Assembly: GCF_015594925.2 (NCBI RefSeq)
Contig: NZ_CP087591.1
Span: 868,001 to 932,000, forward strand
Length of the DNA stretch: 64,000 nucleotides
From: Vibrio sp. VB16
Lineage (GTDB): Bacteria > Pseudomonadota > Gammaproteobacteria > Enterobacterales > Vibrionaceae
Reading direction: 5' to 3'
Shown: positions 1 to 10,400 of the stretch, piece after piece
Layout of the letters: each line of letters begins with the position of its first letter
Position numbering within the stretch: the first letter of the stretch is position 1
Program-made: the position numbers and the translations under genes
The notes under the pieces: generated by a model
What the model saw: the letters and a program-made list of their open reading frames with translations, nothing else
What the model was told of the DNA's origin: nothing
Database searches by the model: none

Positions 1-1
1 C

Positions 2-145
2 CGTAACCTTCCTTCACCATTTGGTGGTGTGAAAATGTCGGGTATTGGTCGTGATGGTGGCGATTGGAGTTTCGATTTCTACATGGAAACGAAAAACGTC
101 TGTATCGCGTTTGATACTCACAGCGTTCCAGTATTAGGGCGTTAA
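2..145 (+). CDS. hpaE: HpaE C-terminus (partial aldehyde dehydrogenase)
   Basis: These are the last 47 codons of an aldehyde dehydrogenase whose body lies off the left edge. The tail contains SPFGGVKMSGIGRDGG, the conserved ALDH C-terminal signature, followed by FDFYMETKNVC, the form usual in 5-carboxymethyl-2-hydroxymuconate semialdehyde dehydrogenase. That NAD-dependent enzyme oxidises the aldehyde produced by homoprotocatechuate ring cleavage. The neighbours support the call: hpaD makes its substrate and hpaF isomerises its product. From 47 residues alone another ALDH cannot be fully excluded. Confidence 0.8.
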   Translation, partial: RNLPSPFGGVKMSGIGRDGGDWSFDFYMETKNVCIAFDTHSVPVLGR

Positions 146-196
146 TATTTCTTTATAATACAGACTCTAGTGTTAGCGAATATAAAAGGAAGAACG

Positions 197-589
197 ATGC
201 CCCATTTTGTAGTGGAATACTCCGCCAATATTGAACAAGAATTGGATCTGCCAGAGCTATTGAAAGTGCTCAACGAAACGGCTGTATCAACGGGCGTGTT
301 TCCGTTAGGGGGCATTCGTAGCCGCGCATATAAAGCCGATGACTTTCGAGTCGCTGAAGGTGACCCAGAAAATGGGTTTATTCATCTTACGGTGAAGGTC
401 GGCAGTGGACGATCAATGGAGACACTGAAAGAAGCCGGAGACACTATCTTTACCGCTTTCACTGCATGTCTACAGCCGATATTTGATGAACGCTATCTAA
501 GCATCGGTTTCGAAATGATCGAGCTGCATCCGACACTGAATTATAAAAAAAATAATATACACGAGAAGCTTAAAAACTTAGCTCGTTGA
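197..589 (+). CDS. hpaF: 5-carboxymethyl-2-hydroxymuconate delta-isomerase
   Basis: Small cytoplasmic isomerase of 130 residues in the homoprotocatechuate meta-cleavage pathway; it acts on the acid made by HpaE. It belongs to the CHMI branch of the tautomerase superfamily, in which the catalytic residue is the N-terminal proline exposed after removal of Met. The sequence begins MPHFVVEYSANI, so Pro2 is in place, which fixes the start at 197. An AAGGAAG ribosome site lies about 5 bases before it, whereas a longer in-frame start at 170 would bury the proline. Length matches the family (about 126). It sits 51 bp after hpaE. Confidence 0.9.
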   Translation: MPHFVVEYSANIEQELDLPELLKVLNETAVSTGVFPLGGIRSRAYKADDFRVAEGDPENGFIHLTVKVGSGRSMETLKEAGDTIFTAFTACLQPIFDERYLSIGFEMIELHPTLNYKKNNIHEKLKNLAR

Positions 590-697
590 GCTGAGCTTGT
601 ATGCATTAAAAACTGAAACTGAATAAGAACGTAATGAAGCCAACTCCACTATTTTAATCGGAGCGCTTTTGTTACCCAAAGCAAGGAGATACACAAG
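590..697. other. hpaF-hpaD intergenic region
   Basis: This 108-base spacer has no convincing gene. The only distinct element is the strong AAGGAG ribosome binding site of hpaD near its right end. A small AGCTC/GAGCT inverted repeat straddles the hpaF stop but has no T-run, so I do not call a terminator. Confidence 0.5.
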
Positions 698-1549
698 ATG
701 GGCGAACTTGTTGTTGCTGCAAAAATTACACACGTTCCGACAATGATTATGTCTGAGCAACCTGGCAGAATTTTCGGCTTGCGTCAGCACGCGATTGATG
801 GACACAAAGAGATTTCAAGAATCGCGCGTGAGAAAGGTGTCGATACGGTGGTTGTGCTGGATACGCACTGGCTAGTCAATGCCGGATACCATATTAATTC
901 AAATACGCATTTTGAAGGACTATTCACCAGTAATGAATTTCCACATTTTATTCAAAACCTACCTTACGAATATGAAGGCAACTCTGAACTGGGTGACCTA
1001 ATTGCAGACATCGCGACGGAGAAGGGGGTTTTTACTCTTTCTCATCAAGTCGATTCGTTAGCGTTAGAATATGGAACCTTGGTTCCGATGCGTTTTATGA
1101 ACGAGGATAAGAAATTCAAAGTGGTTTCTGTTGCCGCTATGTGTACGGTTCATAGCCTAGAGTCATCTCGTCGATTAGGAGAAGCTATTCGTGAAGCGAT
1201 TGAAGCCAGTGACAGTAAAGTTATGCTGCTTGCTTCTGGCTCACTTTCACACAAGATCTGGGCCAATGAAGACTACGTTGCCAACAACGGTACGTTTACT
1301 ATCTCTAGTGAATTTAACCGTCAGATGGACCTTCATGTATTGGATATGTGGCAGAACGGTGATATTGAAACCTTCTTGAAAATGCTTCCAGATTACGCCG
1401 CGAAATGCGATGGCGAAGGTGGGATGCACGACACAGCAATGCTGTTTGGTGCTCTAGGCTGGGATAAATACGAAGGCAAAGGTCGTTTAGTGAGTGAGTA
1501 CTTCCCAAGCTCAGGAACCGGACAAGTCAACGTTCTGTTTGAGGTGTAG
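698..1549 (+). CDS. hpaD: 3,4-dihydroxyphenylacetate 2,3-dioxygenase
   Basis: Extradiol ring-cleaving dioxygenase that opens homoprotocatechuate to 5-carboxymethyl-2-hydroxymuconate semialdehyde with Fe(II) and O2. It is the class III (LigB-superfamily) type: 283 residues, the same length as the E. coli W HpaD. It shows the N-terminal KITHVPTMIMSEQPG segment with an early metal-ligand His, the VVVLDTHW strand, and the LLASGSLSHKIW region near residue 185 that carries the acid/base His of the family. Start is supported by an AAGGAG site. It lies between hpaF and a GlcG-like gene on one strand; the remaining pathway genes (hydratase, aldolase, monooxygenase) are not in the window. Confidence 0.93.
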   Translation: MGELVVAAKITHVPTMIMSEQPGRIFGLRQHAIDGHKEISRIAREKGVDTVVVLDTHWLVNAGYHINSNTHFEGLFTSNEFPHFIQNLPYEYEGNSELGDLIADIATEKGVFTLSHQVDSLALEYGTLVPMRFMNEDKKFKVVSVAAMCTVHSLESSRRLGEAIREAIEASDSKVMLLASGSLSHKIWANEDYVANNGTFTISSEFNRQMDLHVLDMWQNGDIETFLKMLPDYAAKCDGEGGMHDTAMLFGALGWDKYEGKGRLVSEYFPSSGTGQVNVLFEV

Positions 1550-1554
1550 TAAGT

Positions 1555-1989
1555 ATGGTCGTGACTGATACGAGCTTGAGTTGGCGCACTGCACATCTGA
1601 TCGCGTTAGCCGCGATAGAGTATGCGGAAGCGCGTCAACTTAAGGTATGCGTATCGGTTCTCGATCGTCATGGTTACCCTCTTGCTCAACTTAGAATCAA
1701 CAACGCCGCATTTCCCTGCACCACTATCTCCGTTAACAAAGCGTTTACGGCGGTAAGCTTTGGTTTTTCCACACAAGATTGGACTCAGCGTTTAGAGGGG
1801 AATCCCCACCTGTTAAGTAGTCTTTCTCAGCAAGATCGAATGGTCTTGTTTGGTGGGGGCATTCCGGTGAAATTTCAAGATGAAACGATTGGTGCTATTG
1901 GTGTTTCTGGTGCGAGTGAGAACCAAGATGTAGAATGTGCTAATGCGGGAATTGAGGCTTTTCTAACACTTTCTGAACCTGCTGAGTAG
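1555..1989 (+). CDS. GlcG/HbpS family protein (DUF336)
   Basis: Protein of 144 residues in the HbpS/GlcG family, a PAS-like alpha-beta fold found beside many catabolic operons and able in some members to bind haem. Family features seen are SVLDRHGYPLAQLR near residue 40, the NKAFTA segment near 60, and the GGGIPVKF...TIGAIGVSGAS stretch at about 100-122. It begins 5 bases after hpaD and ends 5 bases before the transporter gene, so it is probably co-transcribed with hpa. Its role in aromatic degradation is not established. No strong ribosome site is visible, consistent with translational coupling. Confidence 0.75.
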   Translation: MVVTDTSLSWRTAHLIALAAIEYAEARQLKVCVSVLDRHGYPLAQLRINNAAFPCTTISVNKAFTAVSFGFSTQDWTQRLEGNPHLLSSLSQQDRMVLFGGGIPVKFQDETIGAIGVSGASENQDVECANAGIEAFLTLSEPAE

Positions 1990-1994
1990 CCGAC

Positions 1995-3191
1995 ATGAAT
2001 AAGGATACTCAACTTACCTATTTCTTGATATTGATGGCGATGGTTAGCCCTGTCGCTCTTAATATTGTTGCTCCAATTATGCCTATTCTGGCAAAAGAAT
2101 TTGGTGCCTCTAACAGCGTAATCCAACTCAGTTTTACCGCCTATTTGGCCACGCTTGCTATCGGTCAGTTGTTTGGTGGCCCATTGGCTGACCGATATGG
2201 AAAACGCAATCTATTGTTGTGGGGATTTGGGCTTCACGTTGGGGGTGGCTTAGTAGGAGTATTTGCAAGTTCTGTCGAGCTGATATTGCTTAGCCGAGTG
2301 ATGCAAGCCGCTGGTGGTTGCATTGGTATGATGCTCGCACGTAGTATTTTGGTGGATATGTACCCTTCAGGAAAAGCCGTTGAGAAATTGAGTTATGTCA
2401 CCATGGGTGTCGCTGTTTCACAAGCGATAGCACCGACTGTCGGTGGCGTTGTGTCAGAAATTATCGGCTGGCATTCTGTATTTTATATGCCAATGTTAAT
2501 GGCGACAGCGGTTTGGATAGGTGTGTTTTTCCAATATCCGAAACCAATAAGCGACGAAATGAGTTTAGGCAAAGCGACGTCTTTTGTCGGTACCTATAAA
2601 AAACTGGTAAAGAATCAAGCCTACATCAGCCTTGCTTTGTCTAGTACGCTCATCGCTTGTGGATTTTTCTCATTTGTTACCTGCGCTCCTTTTATAGTAA
2701 GCGCAAGCTTAGGTGAGAGCCTAACCCAATACGGCTTTTGGTTTCTTTTTGTTGCCATTGGATTTATGGCCGGCAGCTTTACTAGTGCGCAACTATCAAC
2801 ACGACTATCTCATTCTAGTTCAGTAATTATTGGCCATAGCCTGTCACTCGTTGGTGGGTTGCTGATGCTGGCATCTTTTACATTATTTGAGATTAGTTAC
2901 GAAAACTTATTCCTTACAATGGCCTTGTTTACCTTTGGCCGGGGATTGAGCCAGCCCCAATTGCAGTCATTATCTATCGCGTCGGTAGAGGATAACCGAG
3001 CGTCGGCTTCGGGCTTACTCGGTTTTATACAATTACTATTAGGGGCATTGTTGGCGCAACTCGTTGGTGCATTAGTCGAACAGCTCGGGCCAATAATGCT
3101 GCCACTGTTTCTTGTTGGCTATGGAGTTTGTGCGTTGGCACTCTATTTCCACTACCATCAAAATGACATAACCCGAATTCAGGTGACGTAA
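1995..3191 (+). CDS. MFS transporter, Bcr/CflA-type
   Basis: Inner-membrane major facilitator of 398 residues with about twelve hydrophobic segments. The loop between TM2 and TM3 reads GGPLADRYGKRN, the MFS motif A, and the N-terminus (LMAMVSPVALNIVAPIMPIL) matches the DHA1 drug:proton antiporters of the Bcr/CflA group. It lies 5 bases after the GlcG-like gene and 73 bases before gabD, inside the hydroxyphenylacetate block. Import or export of an aromatic acid is therefore an inference from position, while the family itself is mostly efflux. Substrate unknown. Confidence 0.8.
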   Translation: MNKDTQLTYFLILMAMVSPVALNIVAPIMPILAKEFGASNSVIQLSFTAYLATLAIGQLFGGPLADRYGKRNLLLWGFGLHVGGGLVGVFASSVELILLSRVMQAAGGCIGMMLARSILVDMYPSGKAVEKLSYVTMGVAVSQAIAPTVGGVVSEIIGWHSVFYMPMLMATAVWIGVFFQYPKPISDEMSLGKATSFVGTYKKLVKNQAYISLALSSTLIACGFFSFVTCAPFIVSASLGESLTQYGFWFLFVAIGFMAGSFTSAQLSTRLSHSSSVIIGHSLSLVGGLLMLASFTLFEISYENLFLTMALFTFGRGLSQPQLQSLSIASVEDNRASASGLLGFIQLLLGALLAQLVGALVEQLGPIMLPLFLVGYGVCALALYFHYHQNDITRIQVT

Positions 3192-3264
3192 AAAAGCGGG
3201 CGCCGTCAAACATTAACCCTATCAACCAGATAGAAGAGTTGAGCTATCTAAAAGGAAGTAGAAG

Positions 3265-4716
3265 ATGAAATTAATTGATAACAGCCTGTTTATACAAAAA
3301 GCCTACGTTTCAGGTGAATGGGTGGATGCGTTTGACGGCACAACGACAGACATTACCAATCCTTCTACCGATGAAGTGATTGGCTCGGTGCCAAATATGG
3401 GGGTAAAAGAGACCGCCCAAGCGATTGAAGATGCACAGGTTGCCTTTAAACTGTGGAAAAAAGAGACGTCTGAACATCGCTCTAAAGTACTTCGTCGTTG
3501 GTATGAACTCATGATGGAAAACGCCGATGATTTGGCGACTATAATGACGACAGAGCAAGGTAAACCATGGGCAGAAGCGAAGGGTGAAGTGACCTACGCA
3601 GCAAGCTTTATTGAATGGTTTGCAGAAGAAGCGCGTCGTGCATACGGGGATATAATACCAAGCCACAAGCAGGACGCCCGCATACTGGTAACTAAGGAAC
3701 CTATTGGTGTGGTTGCCGCGATCACACCTTGGAACTTTCCTGCCGCGATGATCACTCGTAAATGTGGCCCCGCATTTGCCGCTGGCTGTCCGGTTATTCT
3801 TAAGCCTGCACCCGATACGCCATTTACTGCGTTGGCGCTTGCTGAATTGGCGCAAAGAGCCGGTATTCCCAAAGGGTTGTTTAGTGTTATTACTGGCGAT
3901 GCTATTGCGATTGGTGGTGAACTAACTAAGAGTAAGATCGTTCGTAAAATTTCGTTTACTGGATCGACGAATGTTGGCAAGATTTTGATGGAACAATCGT
4001 CCTCAACCATCAAGAAACTCTCATTAGAGTTGGGTGGGAATGCGCCGTTTATCGTCTTTGAAGACGCCGATATTGATGCCGCTGTAGAAGGGGCAATGAT
4101 CGCTAAATTCAGGAATGCAGGTCAAACCTGTGTCTGTGCGAACCGTCTGTTTATTCATGAAAATGTATATGACGAATTCGCCAAAAAATTGGCCAGAAAA
4201 GCCGCTGAACTGAAGGTAGGTGATGGGTTTGGTGAGGGTGTAAACATTGGACCACTTATCAACGATGCGGCTGTGGCGAAGGTATCTCAGCACATTCAAG
4301 ACGCCTGCGATAAAGGAGCAAATGTGCTCTACGGTACATTACCAGAGCCAGGCAGTCGCTTGGTGACACCACATGTTATCACGGGTGTGACAGATGATAT
4401 GTTGGTGGCAACAGAAGAGACATTCGGTCCAATGGCCGCGCTGTTCAGTTTTAGCGATGATGATGAAGTATTGGCGCGTGCAAACGATACGGAGTTTGGT
4501 TTAGCTTCGTATGTATATACTCAATCTTTAGCACGAGCATGGAAAGCTGCAGAAGAACTGGAAACGGGTATTGTAGGTGTAAATGAAGGTTTGATTTCGA
4601 CTACGCTTGCCCCATTTGGTGGAGTGAAAGAATCGGGCCTAGGACGCGAAGGTTCGTATATGGGTATGGATGATTATTTAGAGGCGAAGTATATACTCAT
4701 GGGTGGCCTAAAATAG
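3265..4716 (+). CDS. gabD: Succinate-semialdehyde dehydrogenase (NAD(P)+)
   Basis: Cytoplasmic aldehyde dehydrogenase of 483 residues, the usual GabD length. Visible landmarks are the cofactor segment TPWNFPAAM, the Rossmann-region FTGSTNVGK, the general-base Glu in LELGGNAPFIVF, and the nucleophile in NAGQTCVCANR, where the second Cys next to the catalytic one is the GabD pattern. The end reads APFGGVKESGLGREG. In hydroxyphenylacetate degradation the HpaI aldolase gives pyruvate plus succinate semialdehyde, so this enzyme would finish the route to succinate. An AAGGAAG site precedes the ATG. Confidence 0.9.
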   Translation: MKLIDNSLFIQKAYVSGEWVDAFDGTTTDITNPSTDEVIGSVPNMGVKETAQAIEDAQVAFKLWKKETSEHRSKVLRRWYELMMENADDLATIMTTEQGKPWAEAKGEVTYAASFIEWFAEEARRAYGDIIPSHKQDARILVTKEPIGVVAAITPWNFPAAMITRKCGPAFAAGCPVILKPAPDTPFTALALAELAQRAGIPKGLFSVITGDAIAIGGELTKSKIVRKISFTGSTNVGKILMEQSSSTIKKLSLELGGNAPFIVFEDADIDAAVEGAMIAKFRNAGQTCVCANRLFIHENVYDEFAKKLARKAAELKVGDGFGEGVNIGPLINDAAVAKVSQHIQDACDKGANVLYGTLPEPGSRLVTPHVITGVTDDMLVATEETFGPMAALFSFSDDDEVLARANDTEFGLASYVYTQSLARAWKAAEELETGIVGVNEGLISTTLAPFGGVKESGLGREGSYMGMDDYLEAKYILMGGLK

Positions 4717-4762
4717 CGTAAATTGCGTCGCCTTCACATCATTGTGGTTTTGAGCCCACGAG

Positions 4763-4781
4763 TCTTAACCCCCTCTTAACC
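4763..4781 (+). promoter_or_regulatory. 11-bp-spaced direct repeat before efflux operon
   Basis: Two identical TCTTAACC octamers start at 4763 and 4774, exactly 11 bp apart, 44 bases before the first efflux gene. Tandem repeats with 11-bp periodicity are the usual binding geometry of OmpR/PhoB-family response regulators, and the operon encodes such a regulator at 10549. Autoregulation is an inference. Confidence 0.55.
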
Positions 4782-4824
4782 ACAAGTCTTCTATTCTTGC
4801 GTCAATTAGAATAGGAGACAGAAG

Positions 4825-6192
4825 ATGATGTCTTATCGAAAAATGAATTGCAGCTTACTCGCCATGGTTATTGTCGGCTTGGTAGGCTGTAGTTCACCGT
4901 CAGACAAAGATTTCCAAAAACTTGCGAAACAATCCCTTAAGCAACAACTCGTATGGAATGCTGAACAACCTGAAGCGACAGAGGTTATTCAACTTACCGA
5001 ACTAATGAATATTCCAGAGCTCGACATTCTTATCCAACAAGCCATGGAAAATAACCCAAGCTTGCAACAAACCTTAATGGCTCTGAAAATTGTTTATGCA
5101 CAACGTGATGCAACAAATAGTGAACGAATTCCTTCGTTAACCGCAGGGTATGACGCGAACAAAGTAGAAGATTCTGATGCTCAATATAGTGCCGATCTCA
5201 CTGTAAGCTGGGAATTGGACTTATGGGATCAGATAAGCAACAACACCAGTGCTGCGGACAAAGATATTGCCAGCAGTATAGCGACTTATCAAAGTGCGAC
5301 TGACACATTAGCGGCCAACATCATGCGAACATGGCTGCAAATAAGCCTGCAAAAACAGTTGGTTGATATAGAATTCCAGCGGCTGCGGGTCACGGAAAAT
5401 AACGAAAGTATCATTTTAGGAAAATACCGATCTGGTTTAGGGGATTTGGAAGATTTAGATACCGCTAGAACGGATAGTGCTTCAACACGTTCAACTCTGG
5501 TCGAATACACAGAAGAGCTTGCTCAAAATCAGAGAAGCCTTTCCTTATTGCTAGGGCAGTTGGGTGGAGAGCAAGGTTTTGATGTGAGTTCTGAGTTTCC
5601 CGCCGTGATAACACCACTTATCTCATTTCCTGAGCAGGATCTCTCGCGGAGACCCGATCTTCAAAGTGCTTTTTATGATCTAGAAGCTGAAGAATTTCGA
5701 ACCAATGCGGCCTATAAGGCGCTTCTTCCTTCTATTAGCTTATCTGCTGCGCTTTCCGATGCGGCTTCCTCTCCGACATCGGCCCTTCTAACAAGCCCGC
5801 TATGGAGCCTGCTCGGTCAGTTGTCTGCACCGATTTTTGATGGTGGTTATTTGCAATCACAAGCAGAGATATCTGAAATGACAGCCGAGAACGCGTATTG
5901 GACTTACCAAGAAACGTTACTGAATGCGGTCAACGAAGTAGAGAATGCTCTTGGTCAGGAAAAATCATTAGCCGAGCAACAGCGACATTTAGAAGATGCG
6001 CTTGACAGTGCAAAGCGCAGCTTTGCTAATTATCAGGAGAAATATAGAGAAGGCTTAGTCGATATTACGGATTTGATTTCAGTTCAAACCAATGGCTTCG
6101 ATGTAAAAATAAAGCTGACACAAGTCATTTATAACCGTTTAGTAAACCGAATTGATTTAGGCCTAGCGTTAGGCTTAGGAGTATCCTCATGA
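4825..6192 (+). CDS. TolC/NodT-family outer-membrane efflux lipoprotein
   Basis: Outer-membrane factor of 455 residues for a tripartite pump. The N-terminus is a lipoprotein signal ending in the lipobox LVGC (Cys at about residue 22), which places it in the NodT/OprM lipoprotein branch rather than the TolC branch. Helical coiled-coil repeats typical of the family occur twice, with LDLWDQISN and APIFDGGYLQSQ marking the paired strand-helix units. A GGAG site precedes the ATG pair at 4825/4828. Its stop overlaps the adaptor start in an ATGA junction, so it is first in a pump operon. Confidence 0.88.
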   Translation: MMSYRKMNCSLLAMVIVGLVGCSSPSDKDFQKLAKQSLKQQLVWNAEQPEATEVIQLTELMNIPELDILIQQAMENNPSLQQTLMALKIVYAQRDATNSERIPSLTAGYDANKVEDSDAQYSADLTVSWELDLWDQISNNTSAADKDIASSIATYQSATDTLAANIMRTWLQISLQKQLVDIEFQRLRVTENNESIILGKYRSGLGDLEDLDTARTDSASTRSTLVEYTEELAQNQRSLSLLLGQLGGEQGFDVSSEFPAVITPLISFPEQDLSRRPDLQSAFYDLEAEEFRTNAAYKALLPSISLSAALSDAASSPTSALLTSPLWSLLGQLSAPIFDGGYLQSQAEISEMTAENAYWTYQETLLNAVNEVENALGQEKSLAEQQRHLEDALDSAKRSFANYQEKYREGLVDITDLISVQTNGFDVKIKLTQVIYNRLVNRIDLGLALGLGVSS

Positions 6193-7400
6193 AACGAAAA
6201 TCATTACCAATCCTTGTCACGCTAATTTCCGTTGCATGCCTAGCCAGTGCTGTTGCGTATAATGGTTCTCAAATATCAACTAAAGACGAAAAACCTTCTC
6301 AAAATGGAAAAGCTTCTGTCCATGTACCTAGTAAGGTAAAAGCCGAACTTTTAACCGCGAATGCACCCAGTGTTGTGGTACTTGAGGTTGAGGCAGATAC
6401 ATATAAAGCGTTAGTGAAGGGCTATGGTGAGGCTTCTGCTCATTATGCAATTACATACAGTTCGGAAGTGAGTGGTAGAGTTGAAAGTCTGATGCCTAAA
6501 TTTGCAACTGGTCAGTTGGTTAAGCAAGGAGAAGTCCTGGCGACATTGGAAAATACCTCTTACTTGCAAGCAGTAGCGGCGGCAAATTCTAACCTGGCAC
6601 AAGCTGAATTGGATCTTCTTGAAGAACAAAGAACCGGAGAGCAAGCGCGTTTAGAGTGGAAACGTTCTGGTATGACAGGAGAACCTAATTCCCCTTTGGT
6701 ATTGCGAAAACCTCAGCTAGCAGCGCAACAAGCGGTAGTAGAAAATGCCAAAATTAGCCTTAGAAAAGCTCAGCAAGATCTAGAAAAAACAATAATAAGA
6801 GCCCCATTTAATGCTTTGATAGTTGAGCGTTACATTCAGCCGGGAAGTTATGCTCAAGTAGGGACTTCGGTTGCTGAGTTATACAGCACAGATAGGGTCG
6901 AAATTGACATCCCATTGTCGATGAAGCAGTGGCAAACGCTACCAAAACTGACAAATAAGGATCTATCAAATCAAGATCAGCCGCCATGGCCGGTTACTCT
7001 GTATAGCGCAGATGGTGAAAATAGCTGGCAGGGGTATGTTACTCGAGTTGAGCAGCATGTGGATGTGACTTCTCGTCAGCGATCACTAATTATTGCGGTT
7101 GATAAGCCATTCGAACAAGATATTGGTCTTTTCCCAGGTACCTTTGTACAGGCTTATATTGAAGGCGCTGTACTAGATAATACGTGGGAGTTACCGGCAT
7201 CAGCTATCTCACAACAAGGTGACCTCTGGTATTTGACCGAGAATAATCAGCTAAATAAAGTACCTGCGAATAAGGTATTTGAAAAATCTGGTTCTGTTTA
7301 TGTATCACCGATAGAAAATCTGACTGCCGTTAAGATCATAAAAAGACCGCTTAGTAATTACGTAGTCGGCATGCTTGTGACACCTAAGGTTGAAGGATAA
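6189..7400 (+). CDS. RND periplasmic adaptor (membrane fusion protein)
   Basis: HlyD/AcrA-type adaptor of 403 residues that bridges the RND pump and the outer-membrane factor. It has an N-terminal hydrophobic anchor (residues about 6-23), a lipoyl half-motif around SGRVESLMPKFATGQLVKQGE, a short coiled-coil hairpin (about residues 120-195), a second lipoyl half beginning IRAPFNALIVERYIQPGSY, and a beta-barrel and membrane-proximal domain. It starts within the stop of the outer-membrane factor gene and ends 5 bases before the pump gene. Confidence 0.88.
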   Translation: MKRKSLPILVTLISVACLASAVAYNGSQISTKDEKPSQNGKASVHVPSKVKAELLTANAPSVVVLEVEADTYKALVKGYGEASAHYAITYSSEVSGRVESLMPKFATGQLVKQGEVLATLENTSYLQAVAAANSNLAQAELDLLEEQRTGEQARLEWKRSGMTGEPNSPLVLRKPQLAAQQAVVENAKISLRKAQQDLEKTIIRAPFNALIVERYIQPGSYAQVGTSVAELYSTDRVEIDIPLSMKQWQTLPKLTNKDLSNQDQPPWPVTLYSADGENSWQGYVTRVEQHVDVTSRQRSLIIAVDKPFEQDIGLFPGTFVQAYIEGAVLDNTWELPASAISQQGDLWYLTENNQLNKVPANKVFEKSGSVYVSPIENLTAVKIIKRPLSNYVVGMLVTPKVEG

Positions 7401-7405
7401 TCGAA

Positions 7406-10400
7406 ATGCAAAATTCAACGTATAGTGAAGGCATTATTGGCTGGTTCGCCCGTAATTCAGTGGCGGCAAATTTACTTCTTATTGCAACCATAGTGATGGG
7501 TATACTGTCATTAAGTGAGCTTCGTAAGGAAGCCTTTCCTAGCCTAGCCCCAGATCGAGTAACAATATCCGTTAATTATGATAGTGGTAATCCTAATCAG
7601 GCTGAGGAAGGAATCGCAATAAAAATTGAGGAAGCGTTGGAAAGCGTAGCGGGTATTGATGTTATAACGTCAACGTCGGACGCAAGTGGTAGTCGGGTCG
7701 TCGTCGAGAAATTGAACGGTTACCCGTTGGATACTCTATTCACAGATATCAAAACTAACGTAGATGCGATAAATGATTTTCCATCTGATGCCGATAATCC
7801 AGTTATTGAAAAAGCCACTAGGCAGGATCATGCCATTTGGGTTCAACTTTATGGTGATGCCGATAGAGCCACACTTCAAGATCTAGCAGAGAAGTTAAAA
7901 TCAGATTTGTTAATCCAACCGGCTATTCGTGATCTAGACATTAAAGCCATGGCCGATCCCATGATTGCGGTCGAATTGGACGAAGCCAAGTTACAGGCGT
8001 ATGGACTCACGTTATCGGATATATCTGATGCGATTAACGCAGAGTCTTCGAGCGCGATAACAACCAGCCTTCGGAATAACGAAAAAGTGGTCAGGCTAAA
8101 AGTATCGGAACAGGCTTATGAGCAGCAAGAATTTGCCAATATTCGTCTACTTACCTTACCTGACGGAACTCATGTCTATTTAGGCGATATCGCTAACGTT
8201 CAAGAAACGTTTGAAGATGATACCTATACGCTGTCTCGCTATAACCAACAAAGTGGCATGGCGATAGAGATCGTTATGGATGAGTATGGTGATATTACTA
8301 AGATCGTCGATCAGGCCAATCAGGTTGTCGATAAATGGCACGCGTCGAACTATCTTCCACAGGGTGTGCAACTGACTACTTGGTATGACTCAAGCACCGT
8401 TATCAAAGATCGTCTTAGCCTGTTGGTAAAAAATGCCCTTTCGGGTATTGCTCTGGTTTTCATTATATTGGCCGTTTTCTTAAACCTAAGCGTCGCTTTT
8501 TGGGTGGCGGCTGGTTTGCCGTTTGTATTTTTCGGCACGCTATATTTTATGACAGATAGATTTACTGGTTTAACGATCAACGAAATGACCACATTCGGCT
8601 TCATCATGGCATTAGGTATTGTCGTCGACGATGCCGTTGTGGTGGGGGAGAGTATTTATACCACCCGGTGTGAAGAAGGAGATAGCGTAGAAAGTACGGT
8701 TAGAGGAACGTTAAAAGTGGCAGTACCGACCATTTTTGGTGTTCTAACGACCGTTGCTGCGTTCGTTGCTATCGCGAATGTGGAAGGGCGTATGGGTGAA
8801 ATTTATGCTCAATTTGGTACGGTTGTGATGATTTGTTTGTTGCTTTCCGTGGTGGAGTCAAAACTGATATTACCTTCACATCTAGCGCATTTAAATACAC
8901 ATCGTGTAGCGGGTAAAGGCATCTGGTCAAGAATTCAACAGGGCGCAGATACAGGGCTTCAATGGTTTAGTAGTAAAATTTACAGAAGAGCGATTGGTGT
9001 TGCTCTGGAATATCGTTACGCCGTATTGGTTCTGTTCTTGTCTCTTTTTGTTTTGGTCGTCGGTATGCCACTCACTGGTAAGGTCCGAGTTTCATTCTTC
9101 CCAGATATCGTTGGTGATACTGTGCGTGGCGAGATATCCATGTATGACGATGCGAGTTTTGGTCAAACAGAGGCGAGTTTATTACAGCTTGAAAGCGCCG
9201 TTATAGCAGCAGATGCAAGCCTTGTTGCCAAATATGGTGAGCAAGAGAGTGAGATCCTCAACCTACAAGTCATCGCTGAGAGTGACGACAATGGTACCGT
9301 TACCGTAGAAATTGACAGCAATAGTGTTTATCAGTCAAACGAATTGCTTAAGGAATGGAAAAGATTAAGCGGTATTCCGGAAGGGGTGAAAAAGCTTAGT
9401 ATTGAAGCTAAAAAGTCGATGGGAGATAACTTTAAAGTTGAACTTAAATCGTGGAATACCGATACTATTTTTGCCGCAGGAGAAGAGCTAAAGGCGAAAC
9501 TTCAAAGCATTGATGGCGTGAGTGGAATTGATGACAATATGAGCCCAGGAGAGCCTCAATATCGATTTGAGCTTACAGAGCAGGGGCGTTCATTAGGGTT
9601 AGAAACATCCGATCTAGCATCGCAAATATTGCGTTCGTTCGGTGGCTCAACCGTTCAGAAATTCCAGCGGGACAGCGATGAAGTTAAGGTAAAGGTTCGC
9701 TACCCAGAGAATCAGAGACAGACGTTGGCTGATATCATGGAAGCGCATATTCGAACAAGTGATGGTAGCGTTGTTCCGTTAAGTACGGTTGCGAAGGTTT
9801 ACACTGAATACCAACAATCAGAGATTACTCGAATTGATAATCTAAGGGCGGTATACATTACGGCAAGTGTCGACAAAAATATTATCGCGTCTAATGAATT
9901 AGTGCAAAAAATAAAGACAGAGGTAATGCCTGATTTATTGGCACAGTATTCAGGACTAACGATTGATTTTTCTGGTGAGGCAGAACATCAGGAAGAGACG
10001 ACCAGTTCCATGAGTAGTGTGTTTGTAATGGCATTAATTGCTATATATGCATTGCTTGCTATTCCATTAAGATCTTATGTTCAACCGATTCTTATTATGA
10101 TGGCTATCCCTTTCGGTATTGTTGGCGCGATTCTAGGGCATGTTGTGAACGACTTGACCATTAGTATTCTATCTTTAAACGGTGTTCTAGCACTAAGTGG
10201 TGTCGTAGTGAATGATAGTCTTCTATTGGTTTCTCGATTTAATACCTTGGTAAGAGAGAAGAATATAGCGGTAAAAGAGGCGATATTTGAGGCCTGTACT
10301 GGTCGATTAAGAGCGGTGTTGCTTACCTCGTTTACGACTTTTGCAGGGTTAGCCCCGCTACTTGGTGAAACATCCGTACAAGCACAATTCTTGATCCCAG

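Noticed and set aside
578..805. 75-codon - strand frame between hpaF and hpaD
   Set aside because: Overlaps the hpaD start and its ribosome site; no motif or ribosome site of its own.
3310..3855. 181-codon frame antisense to gabD
   Set aside because: Lies wholly inside a well-supported dehydrogenase; a codon-bias shadow with no domain signature.
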